From NCBI GenBank assembly GCA_025506515.1, contig CM046445.1:2196131-2260130 (forward strand): 64,000 nt of DNA. Reading direction: 5' to 3'. Shown piece after piece: positions 13,101 to 23,885 of the stretch (positions within the stretch are counted from its first letter, which is position 1; every line of letters starts with the position of its first letter). This DNA is from Flaveria trinervia. Lineage: Eukaryota > Streptophyta > Magnoliopsida > Asterales > Asteraceae. Both the position numbers and the translations under genes were made by a program. The notes under the pieces are model-generated. The model was not told where the DNA came from, did not search any database, and saw nothing but the letters and a program-made list of their open reading frames with translations.

Positions 13101-14186
13101 CGGTTTCACTTTATTCAAATATTTGATGAAAGATTGTACTTTCATCTGGAAGACCCTGGCTATGATGTCAGGTCTATCTTGCGCACATGAAACACCAGCA
13201 GCGGAAATTTCCCTTGTAATCTCGGGCCATTTGACATTACATGTGAATGTGATAAAATATTGTGGGTTCCCAAAAACGCAACATAATGCTAATGCATCCT
13301 GATAATGTTTATACATGTATCTAGGACCGCCGGTGAATGATGATGGCAACACCACACGTTGACCTACACTACGTCCCTTTGTGTCACCACGACAAATAGC
13401 ATCGTGCACACCATCCAAAAATTCACACCGAAAGTCTTGTTGATTATTTCGTATATATTCAAGTCATGAATGCTCTACACAAACATACGCGTCAACAATA
13501 TACTGTTGGAAAAGACGTCCAACACGTAGAATGTGCATATATAAACCCTGACGGTCGTGAATTTGATAGCTATAGAACATGGACGGTGTTAGATTACGAC
13601 TATCAGTTTCTTCACCTGTTGATATCTGGAGTTCAGGGGACCATCCCTGTTCAACATAAGGAAATAGAAATGGATACTGCAAAGGCATGTAAGCAGGATG
13701 AAGCTTGCTAACTCTATGCGGTGTATTGTCCTTTCCACGAATAACGATGTCAAAATCGTCTGATGCAGTGTATGAATCACAAACAATAGCACCAATGACA
13801 CCTGCAGAAGGGTTGTCATACCTTCTATCCGTCTTTCGACTAAAAAGCTTAATTGAGAAATCAAGAACAATAGGCTGATCACACACGTAGAATGTGCGTA
13901 TATAAACCCTGACGGTCGTGAATTTGATAGCTATAGAACATGGATGGTGTTAGATTACGACTATCGGTTTCTTCACCTGTTGATATTTGGAGTTCAGGGG
14001 ACCATCCCTGTTCAACATAAGGAAATAGAAGTGGATACTGCAAAGGCATGTAAGCAGGATGAAGCTTGCTAACTCTATGCGGTGTATTGTCCTTTCCACG
14101 AATAACGATGTCAAAATCGTCTGATGTAGTGTATGAATCACAAACAATAGCACCAATGACACCTACAGAAGGGTTGTCATACCTTC
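10122..14186 (-). pseudogene. Helitron Rep/helicase (RepHel) pseudogene
   Basis: Minus-strand order follows plant RepHel. The N-terminal Helitron-like domain (HPAYMPLQYPFLFPYVEQGW) lies at 13464-14186, partly duplicated. The Rep domain at 12330-13418 keeps the HUH-type motif FHHCH near residue 157 of that block and the two-tyrosine motif KYLFKYISKG. A C-terminal Rep part follows at 11692-12340, and a Pif1-type SF1 helicase at 10122-11599 has Walker A GHGGSGKT, Walker B IVWDEAP, GGDFRQTVPV and a late block with INTSQGQSL and VALSRATTPNS. A 96-nt intron (12986-13081, GT-AG) interrupts Rep. Damage: in-frame stops at 13464-13466, 11692-11694 and 10188-10190, all explicable as C-to-T changes of CGA, CAG and CAA. 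There are also 1-base losses near 12417, 11612 and 10456-10462. The natural stop is probably 10122-10124. Confidence 0.88.
13523..14186. repeat. Tandem duplication of the RepHel N-terminal segment
   Basis: About 303 bp at 13523-13825 is repeated at 13884-14186 (offset 361 bp, 58-bp spacer) in direct orientation. The two copies differ by only a few substitutions and encode the same residues, including VIRGKDNTPHRVSKLHPAYM. Only one copy is expected in RepHel. The right copy joins the 5' flank while the left copy joins the rest of Rep. Confidence 0.92.
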
Positions 14187-14626
14187 CATTCCAACGCATA
14201 AAACACAAAAACGAAACAATATACCAAGAAGGAAGGCAAAAAAGAAGAAAAACCATCACGAACCTGCAAATCGGAGAAGCGATCGGAAAGTAGAAAAGTA
14301 GAGAGCAGATCATCTGCCCATCAATCTTAAACAATAAGCTAGACCGTTAAAGTACACGTCATCAGCAGGTGAAACAGGGTAAGAACACGTGTGCCACTAA
14401 GTGTATATAATAAACATGGAAAAAGCAAACGACGAAAAGAGTCGAACCATTAGTTCCAGGAAATAAAAACAGAGACCCAACCAACTGAGCTATAAAACAA
14501 AGTGAAAAAAACTCCATCAGAACATATTAATAGCAAAAAAAAGAACCACAGGATAGAAAAAAAGAACCAATCAGCACTCGACAAGCAGACGCTGATCACT
14601 GTTCATCAACATGCTTTATTCATAGA
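14187..14626 (-). other. Helitron 5' flank of RepHel
   Basis: Non-coding 440 bp between the RepHel N-terminal copy and the 5' TC terminus of the Helitron (terminus at 14626 on the minus strand). It should contain the RepHel promoter and leader, but I see no distinct promoter motif. Confidence 0.5.
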
Positions 14627-15329
14627 TAGGGTAATAAAATGGTGAAACTGAAAATTTACTAAACAATTAATTATGACTAGTGTTACTTTTTTCCAACCCC
14701 TTCGACTTGCACAAAAGTTAGTTATATTTTCAAAAAGTTAGTTATATTTGAATAACCAATAGAGACTATGCAACAAAAAGGTTGGATCTGCAACAGGACT
14801 TTTCCAAAATATCTTGCCTTTGTCACTTACATTTACACAACTAAAAATACTTATATCTTCAAAAGAAAACTCAAAGTAGGGTTGTGAGTTCTTCATAGTC
14901 CCTTTAGATTGCTCACAAAACAAATTGTAAAAAACTTAATCATTCCAAAATACGGTTCTAATTTTGGCTTGTTTGATTAGCTTCAAATTTAACAAAAAGT
15001 TAACTTAGTTTGATTCAATTTAATTTAGCCAAACCTCAAAATCAAATAAAATATATAAGATGGACTTGCATGAGTTTCTATCTTTTCTTGGAATGAGCAA
15101 GAAATAAGTGACTCAAAGATCCTGTAATGGTTTACCACTAAAAACTAACTGGATTATATGGTAACTGATTTTTAAAATAAAACAATACAAACACAGTGGA
15201 CTTACCGGTTGATCTTTCAAACATGCAAAGACTGAGTAATGATTGAGTTTTCGGCTGTCGACCGTGACTTCACTTCAGGGTGTCGGCATAGGGTTCGAAC
15301 TGTTGTCTACAGAAGTGCAGTTTCATCAT
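14627..15329. other. Intergenic DNA, no gene seen
   Basis: AT-rich host DNA right of the Helitron. A few short direct repeats occur (AAAGTTAGTTATATTT twice near 14715-14750). No coding or RNA gene is supported. Confidence 0.5.
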
Positions 15330-15915
15330 TATTAAGTGAGTTTTCATGTCTCTTTTTTATTTTATTTCATACCTTTTGGGGTGGAACATGTTAACGTTAC
15401 AAACTTACACTTGTAAACATCTTGATACTTGTAAATGCATTAGCAATTCGAATTTAATCTTGTCATAATTATTTGTAATATTGTGAGCGTTATATGACAG
15501 ACATTTTGAGTAGACAATCATTAACTATTGCTAGGTTAGTGACGTTATAGGTCTATGGGCATGACAAACCTATTTGGTGCAAAAGCCGAGGTTATTGCCG
15601 GCTCCTGATGACGTATGTTTGTTCATCATGAGAACCAAGTACACTTAGCTAATCGTTATAGCTTATTGTGGCCATCTTTGTCAATGTTTGATTGTATCAT
15701 TACGTTATCTATAAATTTGCATTATTCGTAACCGATGACATGAATTACTACTTTTAAACTTTTATATGTATGTATGTATGTATGTATGTATAACCCATGA
15801 AAACTCACCAACATTTAATTGTTGACTTTATTTTTAACATGTTTCAGGAATTACCCAAGGTTGATGTATGAATTTGAAGTATGGAAACAATTAGGGTTGG
15901 ACCTAGAAAATAAAG
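15330..15915 (+). mobile_element. Diverged LTR fragment related to element E1
   Basis: The stretch aligns, with many substitutions and gaps, to the last third of the E1 LTR (43680-44215). Shared blocks in the same order include AACATGTTAAC, TCATTAACTATTGCTAG, GGTCTATGGGC or similar, AAGTACACTTAGCT, ACTCACCAACATTT and TTTTTAACATGTTTCAGGAAT, then TTGGACCTAGA. Neither the LTR start nor the terminal TGTGACA is present, so this is a truncated solo LTR or an old family relative. Confidence 0.75.
15765..15790. repeat. (TATG)n microsatellite
   Basis: About six head-to-tail TATG units inside the diverged LTR fragment. Confidence 0.95.
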
Positions 15916-16800
15916 AACATATCTTTGAATCTTGGAATTCATTATTTCAAGCCAATCACGTTAGAAGGCTAGTGATCTAACGCTTCTATAGTCAAAATTC
16001 GGATCTTAAAAACACACATACAACCTCTTATAAACGATTTTATTTCAAAAAAATACAAAATTAAAGTTGTTATTTGTTTAGTTTTATAATCATATGTAAC
16101 ACTTCACTTATCAAGCTTTTCAACATTTATAAATTATTCAATAATAATTCATACCGATAATTTGACAGATGACATGTTGAACATTAGTTTTGTTGTAAAG
16201 ACAACTCACGCGTATAATCATCGTATATTTACATTTAATTTACAAAAAACAAAATAAAAAATCATACTTTTCTTCTAAGCAAAATCAAGTGAAAATAAAC
16301 CGTACATCTACAATGATTATGCAATTAGTTGCACTGTACAATGAAATAAAATTTAGTTTAGATTGTCGATGAATTAAATAGTCGATTGATAAGTTATTTT
16401 ATATAAAATTCAATTTGTATAAGAGCATTCACATTGCTTTCACATACTTATCCTCATATACATTAAAATTATTATTTTTTCTATTTTTTTTCAAATAAAT
16501 AATATTACTTTATATCGTTATCATTATCTTTTATTTCTATTTCGATCACAATCGCTTTCAAAAATATTAAAAAAATTATAAATATTGTACTGTATTTTTT
16601 AAATATAAAAAAAAATGATAAAATCCTCATAACTTTTTATTAATAATCACTTAATCATTCCGATAATATAAAAAACACTCGTATAAATAACAAAAACCTG
16701 CTGTAAATGCTATAAAATAATATTTTACGTCTCTACTATCCAACCGACTTATATTAACACCCATCTATAAATATTACACGAAGCGGAGCGTAATAAATAA
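15916..16800. other. AT-rich intergenic DNA with one MITE-like end
   Basis: No gene is visible. AAGAGCATTCACATTG near 16423 matches the terminal sequence of the MITE family seen intact at 40771-41050, followed by similar AT-rich sequence, so an eroded member of that family probably lies here. Its other end was not located. Confidence 0.4.
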
Positions 16801-17827
16801 ATGCTTTTGATTCCTAAATTCTCATAATTTTGATACGCATTGTAACCCTAGAATCACTATTACTCTGTTCAGTAGGCGAATTGTTGGCGATTTTATCTTT
16901 CAGGTAGTTTCGTGTCTTTTGATTATCGTCTTCTTTGTTCTGTTGATCGCAATTTGTTGTTTTTTTCCGTTGATTCTTGCACACATTTGTTCGTTTTGTT
17001 GTTGATGTAGAAATTATGATTTATTATGTTTATGCAATTATGCGAGTGTTTTGCAGCGTAATTTGGTGGTATCGAAAGAAATTGAAGCAAAAGTAGTTCA
17101 TAATGTGAAGAAATGGTCCTCTGTTACTGTTTGACTGATTCAGACCTTGAATTCCATTGTACTTTTAGTCTTCGTGTTGTATGACCATGTAGTTTAAGCG
17201 GAATTCGTAATGACAATTCAATCAAGTTTTTGCAAAATTGTTGTTGTTGATACGTGATATGAGTAGATTACCTTTTCTTGTTTGTCTTCGTTCTTCATTT
17301 TCATACTTTGGTAGCTTAATACAGCAAGATAAGTGTAGAATGTGTCATGTTTTGATGAAAAACAACCAAACATCATCTTAGGGAATAGGTTCTTTTATGT
17401 GTTTTAGGTGCATTTTTTTTAATTAATATGTGCAATGCCATAGTGTATTGTATTTATATCCTTGGTTGTTAAAAAGCAATAAAGCATTACTGCGTGAGGC
17501 TCTCTAACTCTGAGGCGTTTAGGCGAGAGCTTCACATATGCAATGTATTGGTCTATGTACAACCAAATAAGTTAATATGCATCTCTCTCATCTCAATTAC
17601 ATGTCAACCTTTTAATCAAGTAAACCATACTTAGTCTGCTCATGTATTTGGTCAATTTTACGTGTCACCTCCTCCTGACCCTGTATTTGACCACATGTAC
17701 ATGAAGTGCCGGCTCAAGGCCCTGAAGCTTTATCCATGGTCTTGCACAACGATGCCCTTTTTAAAACCAATGTTGTATCATCTAAAAAATGTTCTAAGTT
17801 GTTGTTTTGGAATTTTCAGTTTTCCTC

Positions 17828-18301
17828 ATGGCCAAAGTAAATGGCAAAAGTATTAGACGGAAAGGAAAAGTTAGGAGTAGACCTGCTGCCAGGGTAAATT
17901 TTATGAAATTGGCAAACAATATATCTACAGAAGTTGTAAATCATTCTGTTCTTCCATACATTAGTTCAGCAGAACAACTTGCTATGGCTCCTGTTGTTAG
18001 TGTCAATGAAACTGCTACACAGGAAAAAGGGGAATTTTCTGGTTATATATTCATGTGTAATGGAAATACAAAACCCGAGTGTTATGTAAACCGTGTTTTC
18101 GGGCTTCCTGCTGGAAGAAAGGAAGTTGTAGAGAAAATAAAGCCTGGTACAAAGCTTTTCCTTTTTGATTTTGATGTGAAGCTTCTTTATGGTGTGTATG
18201 AGGCAGTATCCAGTGGCGGCATGAACCTGCAGCCGACTGCTTTTGGTGGAAGGTTTCCTGCACAGGTTAGCCTTATTATTGACCACATCAAGATTTCATG
18301 A
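17828..18301 (+). pseudogene. DCD-domain protein gene, domain cut short after its first two thirds
   Basis: The reading frame from ATG 17828 encodes a basic N-terminus (KSIRRKGKVRSRPAARV). This is followed by a Development and Cell Death (DCD) domain start: GEFSGYIFMCNGNTKPECYV, the FGLPAGRKEVV block, PGTKLFLFDFDVKLLYGVYE and FGGRFPAQV. FGLPA and LYG(V/I)YEA are DCD signature motifs; DCD proteins are plant stress and cell-death associated. The ATG follows a good 3' splice site (TTTTCAG ending at 17819). Sequence at about 16840-16920 looks like an upstream untranslated exon. The open frame runs past a possible donor at CACAG|GTTAGC (18265/18266) and stops at 18299-18301. The last part of the domain is not seen downstream, so the gene is either truncated or its next exon is beyond my recognition. 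Confidence 0.7.
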
Positions 18302-19640
18302 TGATGATGATGTATATATCAAGAAGATTGCTTCATCCTCTATGATGATGATGATTTTGTTAATAATCTAGGATATGTTAGATGACTATCTCATTCTAGT
18401 GTAAGAACCTCCCTGTTATAAAACAATGATTTCAAAGTTGATGTTTAACTTTCTATATGGATTGGGTTGGTTTGACCTGAAGATCTTTTGTCCAACTTTT
18501 TTTATCTTTCTTATAAATAATTAGTTTGTAAAAGATGATTGCAAAAGTGTGCTCTTTTAGTAATGGTTTAACTTAGTGAATAAACTGATTTAGGAGGTTT
18601 TATGCATTAAATCCTTTGTCCAAAATTTTAACATTTTTCACATATAATTAGTCTGTGAAATATGATTACAAAAAATTCATGTTTTCAATAATATTTTAAC
18701 CTTTTTAAAAAAGAGATTAGAAGGTTTTATGCAATTAAATATTTTTGGGAGGCTTTTGACCGGTTTGACACCTTTCAATTTCCCTTTTAGCTAACTATTT
18801 TTTTACGTTATTATTTGACCCATTAGAGAAAAACATTACTGAATAGACCTATGCGCTAGTAAATCGCTCAAATTTGCAATTATCAACCTCTAGTCACATT
18901 CTCTATGTGGATTGTCAAATACATGGCAACCAATAAAAAAAGCTCACCATTTCTAAAGTTTGAGCTCGGTTCATATATTATACATTAGTTATTTAATTAT
19001 TCATTTTTATATATTTGTTTGTCATTATAAATACGACAACATAACATAATATAAATTATTTAGTCATATATATCCTAACTCTCTCTATAACAATTATTGT
19101 GTGTGTATAATATTAAATATAATTATACAAATAATAATCTTGCTTATTAAATGAGCTCTCAAATATGTTTGAGGTTGGATCTAAGCTCGTTTAAAGTCTA
19201 CTAGAATCTCGATCAGCAATCCGATCTCAAGAGTACTAGATGGGTTGTTTACAACCCTAAAACATTAAACACCGTCTTTTTCAATAGTGTTTCTCCTGGT
19301 CTAGTAATATGATATATGTTTAGAATTACTTGATCAAATAGTTGGTTATTAGCTCTAAAAAGCCCTGGTTAAATCGTTTCCTGTTTAAACAACTTGGATG
19401 ACCATCGTTGTTAAATAAAAAGTTAGTTTGTTTCAACTTTCAAACCAAAGAGTCTAGAGCCATCTTTAAGAAAATGATTTGAGTGTGATAGCCAATAGCC
19501 ATAGTCCATTGTCAAAGCTACGATGTGCTTCATTGTCGAGCCGGTGGTCCATAGTAAACAGTCGTGGACCAATCAATAGGAGTCCTAATGTGTCACTCTA
19601 CTTTTGGGCCCATTAATGGGCCTATGTTGTTCATGTTTCT
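18302..19640. other. AT-rich intergenic DNA
   Basis: GATGAT trinucleotide tracts follow the DCD frame (18300-18355), then TGGGTTGGTTTGACC-type transposon debris near 18460-18480. No gene or RNA is supported. Confidence 0.45.
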
Positions 19641-19660
19641 ACGGTCTTATGAATTTTCAA

Positions 19661-19759
19661 AAAGTATGTATCTAGTCTTAATGTGTCACTTTACTTTTGG
19701 GCCCATTTTGGTCATTTTATAAACTAAAACGTTATAAAATGACCAAAAATACATACTTT
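19661..19759. repeat. Foldback element with nested perfect inverted repeats
   Basis: A perfect 17-bp inverted repeat (19706-19722 with 19732-19748, 9-nt loop) is flanked by a second perfect 11-bp inverted repeat, AAAGTATGTAT at 19661-19671 with its complement at 19749-19759. The second arm directly abuts the inner stem on the right, while about 34 nt separate the arms on the left. That 34-nt insert is part of a direct repeat, AATGTGTCACTYTACTTTTGGGCCCATT, also found near 19586-19613. This fits a foldback MITE enlarged by a local duplication. Confidence 0.85.
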
Positions 19760-19775
19760 AAAAATGAAAATGATA

Positions 19776-22700
19776 AGAGTTAATAGGAGGTACTAGATGA
19801 GTATAATAAGAATTAGACTAAAAGTAGTTTTAAAAGTCATTAAGTAATCATTCTCTTACTTTTCAAAATATTATTTTTACCCTATATGAAAAGTCAGTTT
19901 TAAAAGTTCTTTTAGTTTTACCAAACATTTTATTAACTTATTATTTTTTCAAAAGTTAATAAGTTTGAGAAGTTAATAAGTCAAAAATAGAAAGAAAATA
20001 AACAATCCCAAACATACACGATTGTCGCCTGTTTGCCTTGTAGTTTGATGTAATACGTTTAAATCTCATAGTCACAATTAACATTTGTTTTTCGTACAAA
20101 AAAGAACATAGTTCCAGCCCATTTCACATCTTTAATTTATTTTAGAAACTGCTACCTTGTTTTTAAGTATTCTATCTTGAACATATTTGGAAATTTATCT
20201 CAAATTGGTTGAAATTTACCAAAGTATATACAAAATACAAATATTCTCCCATATTTCTTTGTCCAACAAGAATTTATACCCCTGTAAAAATATGTTTTTT
20301 TAATCATGTTTACTATATTTATTGTTAATGTTTTCTTTTAATGTTTTCTTCGATAACCATATAAACAAGAAAGTAACAACTGAGTCAAATTAATGTTTTC
20401 TTTTTAGTAGAAGTAAAAAATATGAGTTCGTTCTCATGCTTTCAAAACATCCATTAAGTCGTGTAAATAATCACTTCATAAATCATCATTTAATCTTTGA
20501 CCATCCTGTTTGCGTTTATCTATATATGTCGAGTTTCCAAAGGGACATCATATCCACATCTACCCATTTTTCATTAGTTTTTCATAAAATTGAAGCTAGC
20601 TGACAACCTCCAAACAAATGATCACTAGATTCCACCTTTTTGTCACACCAAACCACAACAAACGAATAAAATTAATATTTAGTGTTAAGAGTACGTGATG
20701 GTCATATGGTGATATTAGATCAAGGTTCTACCTTTCTCTAATAACTATCGACTATGTACATGTTTTTACACATAAGTCATCACGATAACTAAAGCAAACA
20801 TTGTCAAGGAGACATCCGGTGATCATGTGTCTTTCCTACATAAAATGTCGATAGTTTAAACTCTACAAGGTGTAGATATATGTGACTAATAGAAATAGAT
20901 TTAAGAGTTATTATAAAAAAAAGAAATTGCCTGATAATTTTCTAGTTGTTTAGTTGGAATCTATACACATTGACATATTGTGTTGTTAGCCTTGCATTTT
21001 TCGTTCAAAGAGAACTTTAATTGTATTGATTTTAGTTTAAGATATTGATTTTCATTGGTCATCTGTTTTGAATAAACTTAATAACGATTGACTAATCTTA
21101 TGTTGTTAATTTTTGTAGTAAAATAATTAAAAGGTGACTAAGGAAAGGATGGTGTAACATTATACCTACTAAGACTTTTAAGTAACCTATTTATAATTAA
21201 TCTATAGGTCAATGTTCATTTATTAAATAACATTACAAAAATCAACTTACCATGTTTTGTGTTTACACACTATTTATTTGGTAGTATAGTAAAAGGGATA
21301 GGATTGAAATAATGAAGGGTAAAACATAAATATTCTATAAAAAATTTAAAATAATGGTTTACTTTTACATTAATTTAAGTTTGATGAAATTGGTTTTCAA
21401 GTATGCAAAAGAACCAAGAATACTTTTTACCATAAGATCATATAAACTGAATATAAAACATTTAACATTTGATGTTTCACGTAAAAAACAGACGATCGTC
21501 GTGTGTTTTATATTATGCATAATTATAGATATTTTAGATTATTAAGTTGAGTTTCCTATATCTAGAAATATATTTAGATTTTGTTAACTTCTAACATCCA
21601 TTTGTGTATATGGACATCACCTACACAAAAATCAACTTGTTAGGAATGGCTATAATGCACATAACAGTACGTAATTCCAGTCTCATATTCAATTATAATA
21701 TTATGTCTTCTACATATCGGACACCCTTTATTCAATATACATCGTGTTAGCCGGCAAATCCGCAGGTATCACACATACTTACGATCTTAGTGATTAGAAG
21801 TTATTACATGTTGAAATGTCATTACCCTCGAACGGGATCTTAAACTCACTCAAAAATCGATCTAAAATGTTAGATATTTAATGACACTTATGACAATTCT
21901 ATAATATTAAAATTTTCAAGCTTTAAACAATTCAATGTACTATTCATTATATATTTAAGATTATATGTTATATTACTATATTTTGTTTCGATGAGGATAC
22001 CATACTCATCCTTAACCCCAAGAAAAAAACTTCAAATTAATTGATCCAATCAGAATACTTTTCCTCAATGTTTCGGTAAGATTAATATTCATAACTATTT
22101 ACGGAATATGTTGTTGACTATGTGTTTGTTGTGATGAAATGTATCTTTATAAAAGAAAAAAAAAACTAAAGACGTCAAAGTAGGTGAAGCATGATCACAT
22201 GAATAAGTAATTATATGTCCATATTGTTTCTAAAATAGCCCATACCACCACATAAATATAGACACACGTTAATAACACATATGGGATGACATAACCATCC
22301 ATTTTGACTCCCAATTCTTTCATTTCTTTAATATTAATACCATGGATGTTTTCAAATATATAGATAGTTTTAAATGGGCTCATTAAGTGGTTGAATTTAA
22401 AAAAAGTTGATTTTGAACCTTTGAGGTGAAAAAAAGGAAAGATACACTATAGCCTAGAGTAATACCGTACGAAAAATTTAAGATATAACATATCTATTTA
22501 TACTCATTTAACTACATATGGTTCTAGATGTACTATTGCAAATGAATTGGACATACCGTTATAATCTGTCATTTCCTCATAATAAGTCCATGGAATTGAA
22601 GTTAGATACATAGTTGTGATAAATAGTCACAATGTGATAAGTACTATGTAGTTTAGATGACACGGCTTTATGAATAATGTACCGTCAGACATTAATAAAA

Positions 22701-23550
22701 AATATCATTTTTAAAATATAATAATAGTATACTGATATACAAATAAAACTTTTGATTTTATAATATAAAATAAAAACAATTATAAAGTATATAAATATAT
22801 TATTTGAGATTAAAAATTAATAAGCATGATTTGAATGAAAAGTAAAACTTATTAACTCTATTTTCTCTTTTATCATTTCATTTCTCAACTTCCAACTAGA
22901 TATCATAATGTCACACTTCAATTGTAATTAAATTAATATGATTAACATTTCTAGTTTGTTTCTCATTATAGGACTATACTTGATAAGAGAATATTTTGAA
23001 CTTCATTTATAAGTGCAAATTTTAACTAATCTAACAATTAAATTTATTATAAGTTGATCAAATTATTGTTAATTTTTACTAATCTAACATGTAACATTAA
23101 TATCATTTGTCTAAAAAATAATGTCAAACGGGTAAAACTAGTCTAAATTTTATTTTTACTTCTTAAATCCGTCTAAATCATTTTAAATATTATATATATA
23201 TATATATAGTTATCCCTTTACATAGTCATATAGTTTTTGCGATCATATTTAATGGATTACTTATTTATAGAAAAATGCTATAGAGGAAGGTTAAATATAT
23301 GCATAGAGGCCTTTTATTTTGGTATTTTGTCTTAATAATTTGCGGCATATATGTTGGTAGAAACATGTTATCCTCTTATTTATTTAAGACTAAATATTAG
23401 ATTAGAAAAATTATGACTAATCATATTGACTTGTTTCGACCCGTTATTAAAAAATCACCGTCTATTTTACTAAGTTTAATATATCGGATTAAATATTTTA
23501 ATTAATTTATGACGTCTTACGTTTACTTAACCCTATATATACATATTAAA
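19776..23550. other. AT-rich intergenic DNA, no gene seen
   Basis: Nearly 3.8 kb of high-AT sequence. Open frames here are short and of low complexity, with no recognisable domain. A (TA)n microsatellite lies at 23188-23208. Confidence 0.5.
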
Positions 23551-23554
23551 CAAT

Positions 23555-23885
23555 GATTTCACGACCGGATCGGACTGGCCGGTTCGACCGGGGATCGGTC
23601 CTGTGGCCGGTTCGGTTCGCTTCGATTCGTTTTGGGGACCGGTTTTCGATTTTTTTTATTTTAATGGGTAAAAACGGGGTGTTAAACCATAAATTAATAC
23701 ATCGGATATACAAATATAGTTAAGTTTTATATATGACTATAAAATATATATGTAAATAATATATAAATTACTTATATTTAATTATATATATAAATATAAT
23801 TAAAATATAGTTAAATCCGGTCCAACTGGTCTCACCACCAAACCAGTAAGACGTCCGGTTCGACATCCGATCTGATTCTAAAAAA
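23555..23885. repeat. GGTTCGACCGG-type repeat remnant
   Basis: GC-rich blocks of CCGGTTCGACCGG and CCGGTTCGGTTCG at 23565-23650 and related blocks (AATCCGGTCCAACTGG, CGTCCGGTTCGACATCCG) at 23815-23875 flank an AT-rich middle. The composition and opposed end motifs are typical of a widespread plant non-autonomous DNA transposon. Exact termini are not resolved. Confidence 0.45.

Larger units (their letters stand above)
6513..14626 (-). mobile_element. Nearly full-length decayed Helitron with RepHel and RPA-like genes
   Basis: Read on the minus strand, the element starts with TCTATGAATAAAG at 14626, preceded by a host A. It ends with a GC-rich hairpin and then CTAG at 6513, followed by a host T. 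That is the expected A|TC...CTRR|T insertion between A and T without target duplication, and the total length of 8.1 kb suits an autonomous plant Helitron. Between the ends lie a Rep/helicase gene (10122-14186) and, downstream of it, an RPA70-like gene (7841-9940), both on the minus strand, as is usual for plant Helitrons. The coding capacity is broken by three nonsense changes and several 1-base frameshifts, so this copy cannot make an intact RepHel as written. Confidence 0.85.

Noticed and set aside
16770..16800. Possible Helitron end at ACACGAAGCGGAGCGTAATA
   Set aside because: Looks palindromic and GC-rich like a Helitron hairpin but no CTRR|T terminus follows at the right distance on either strand.
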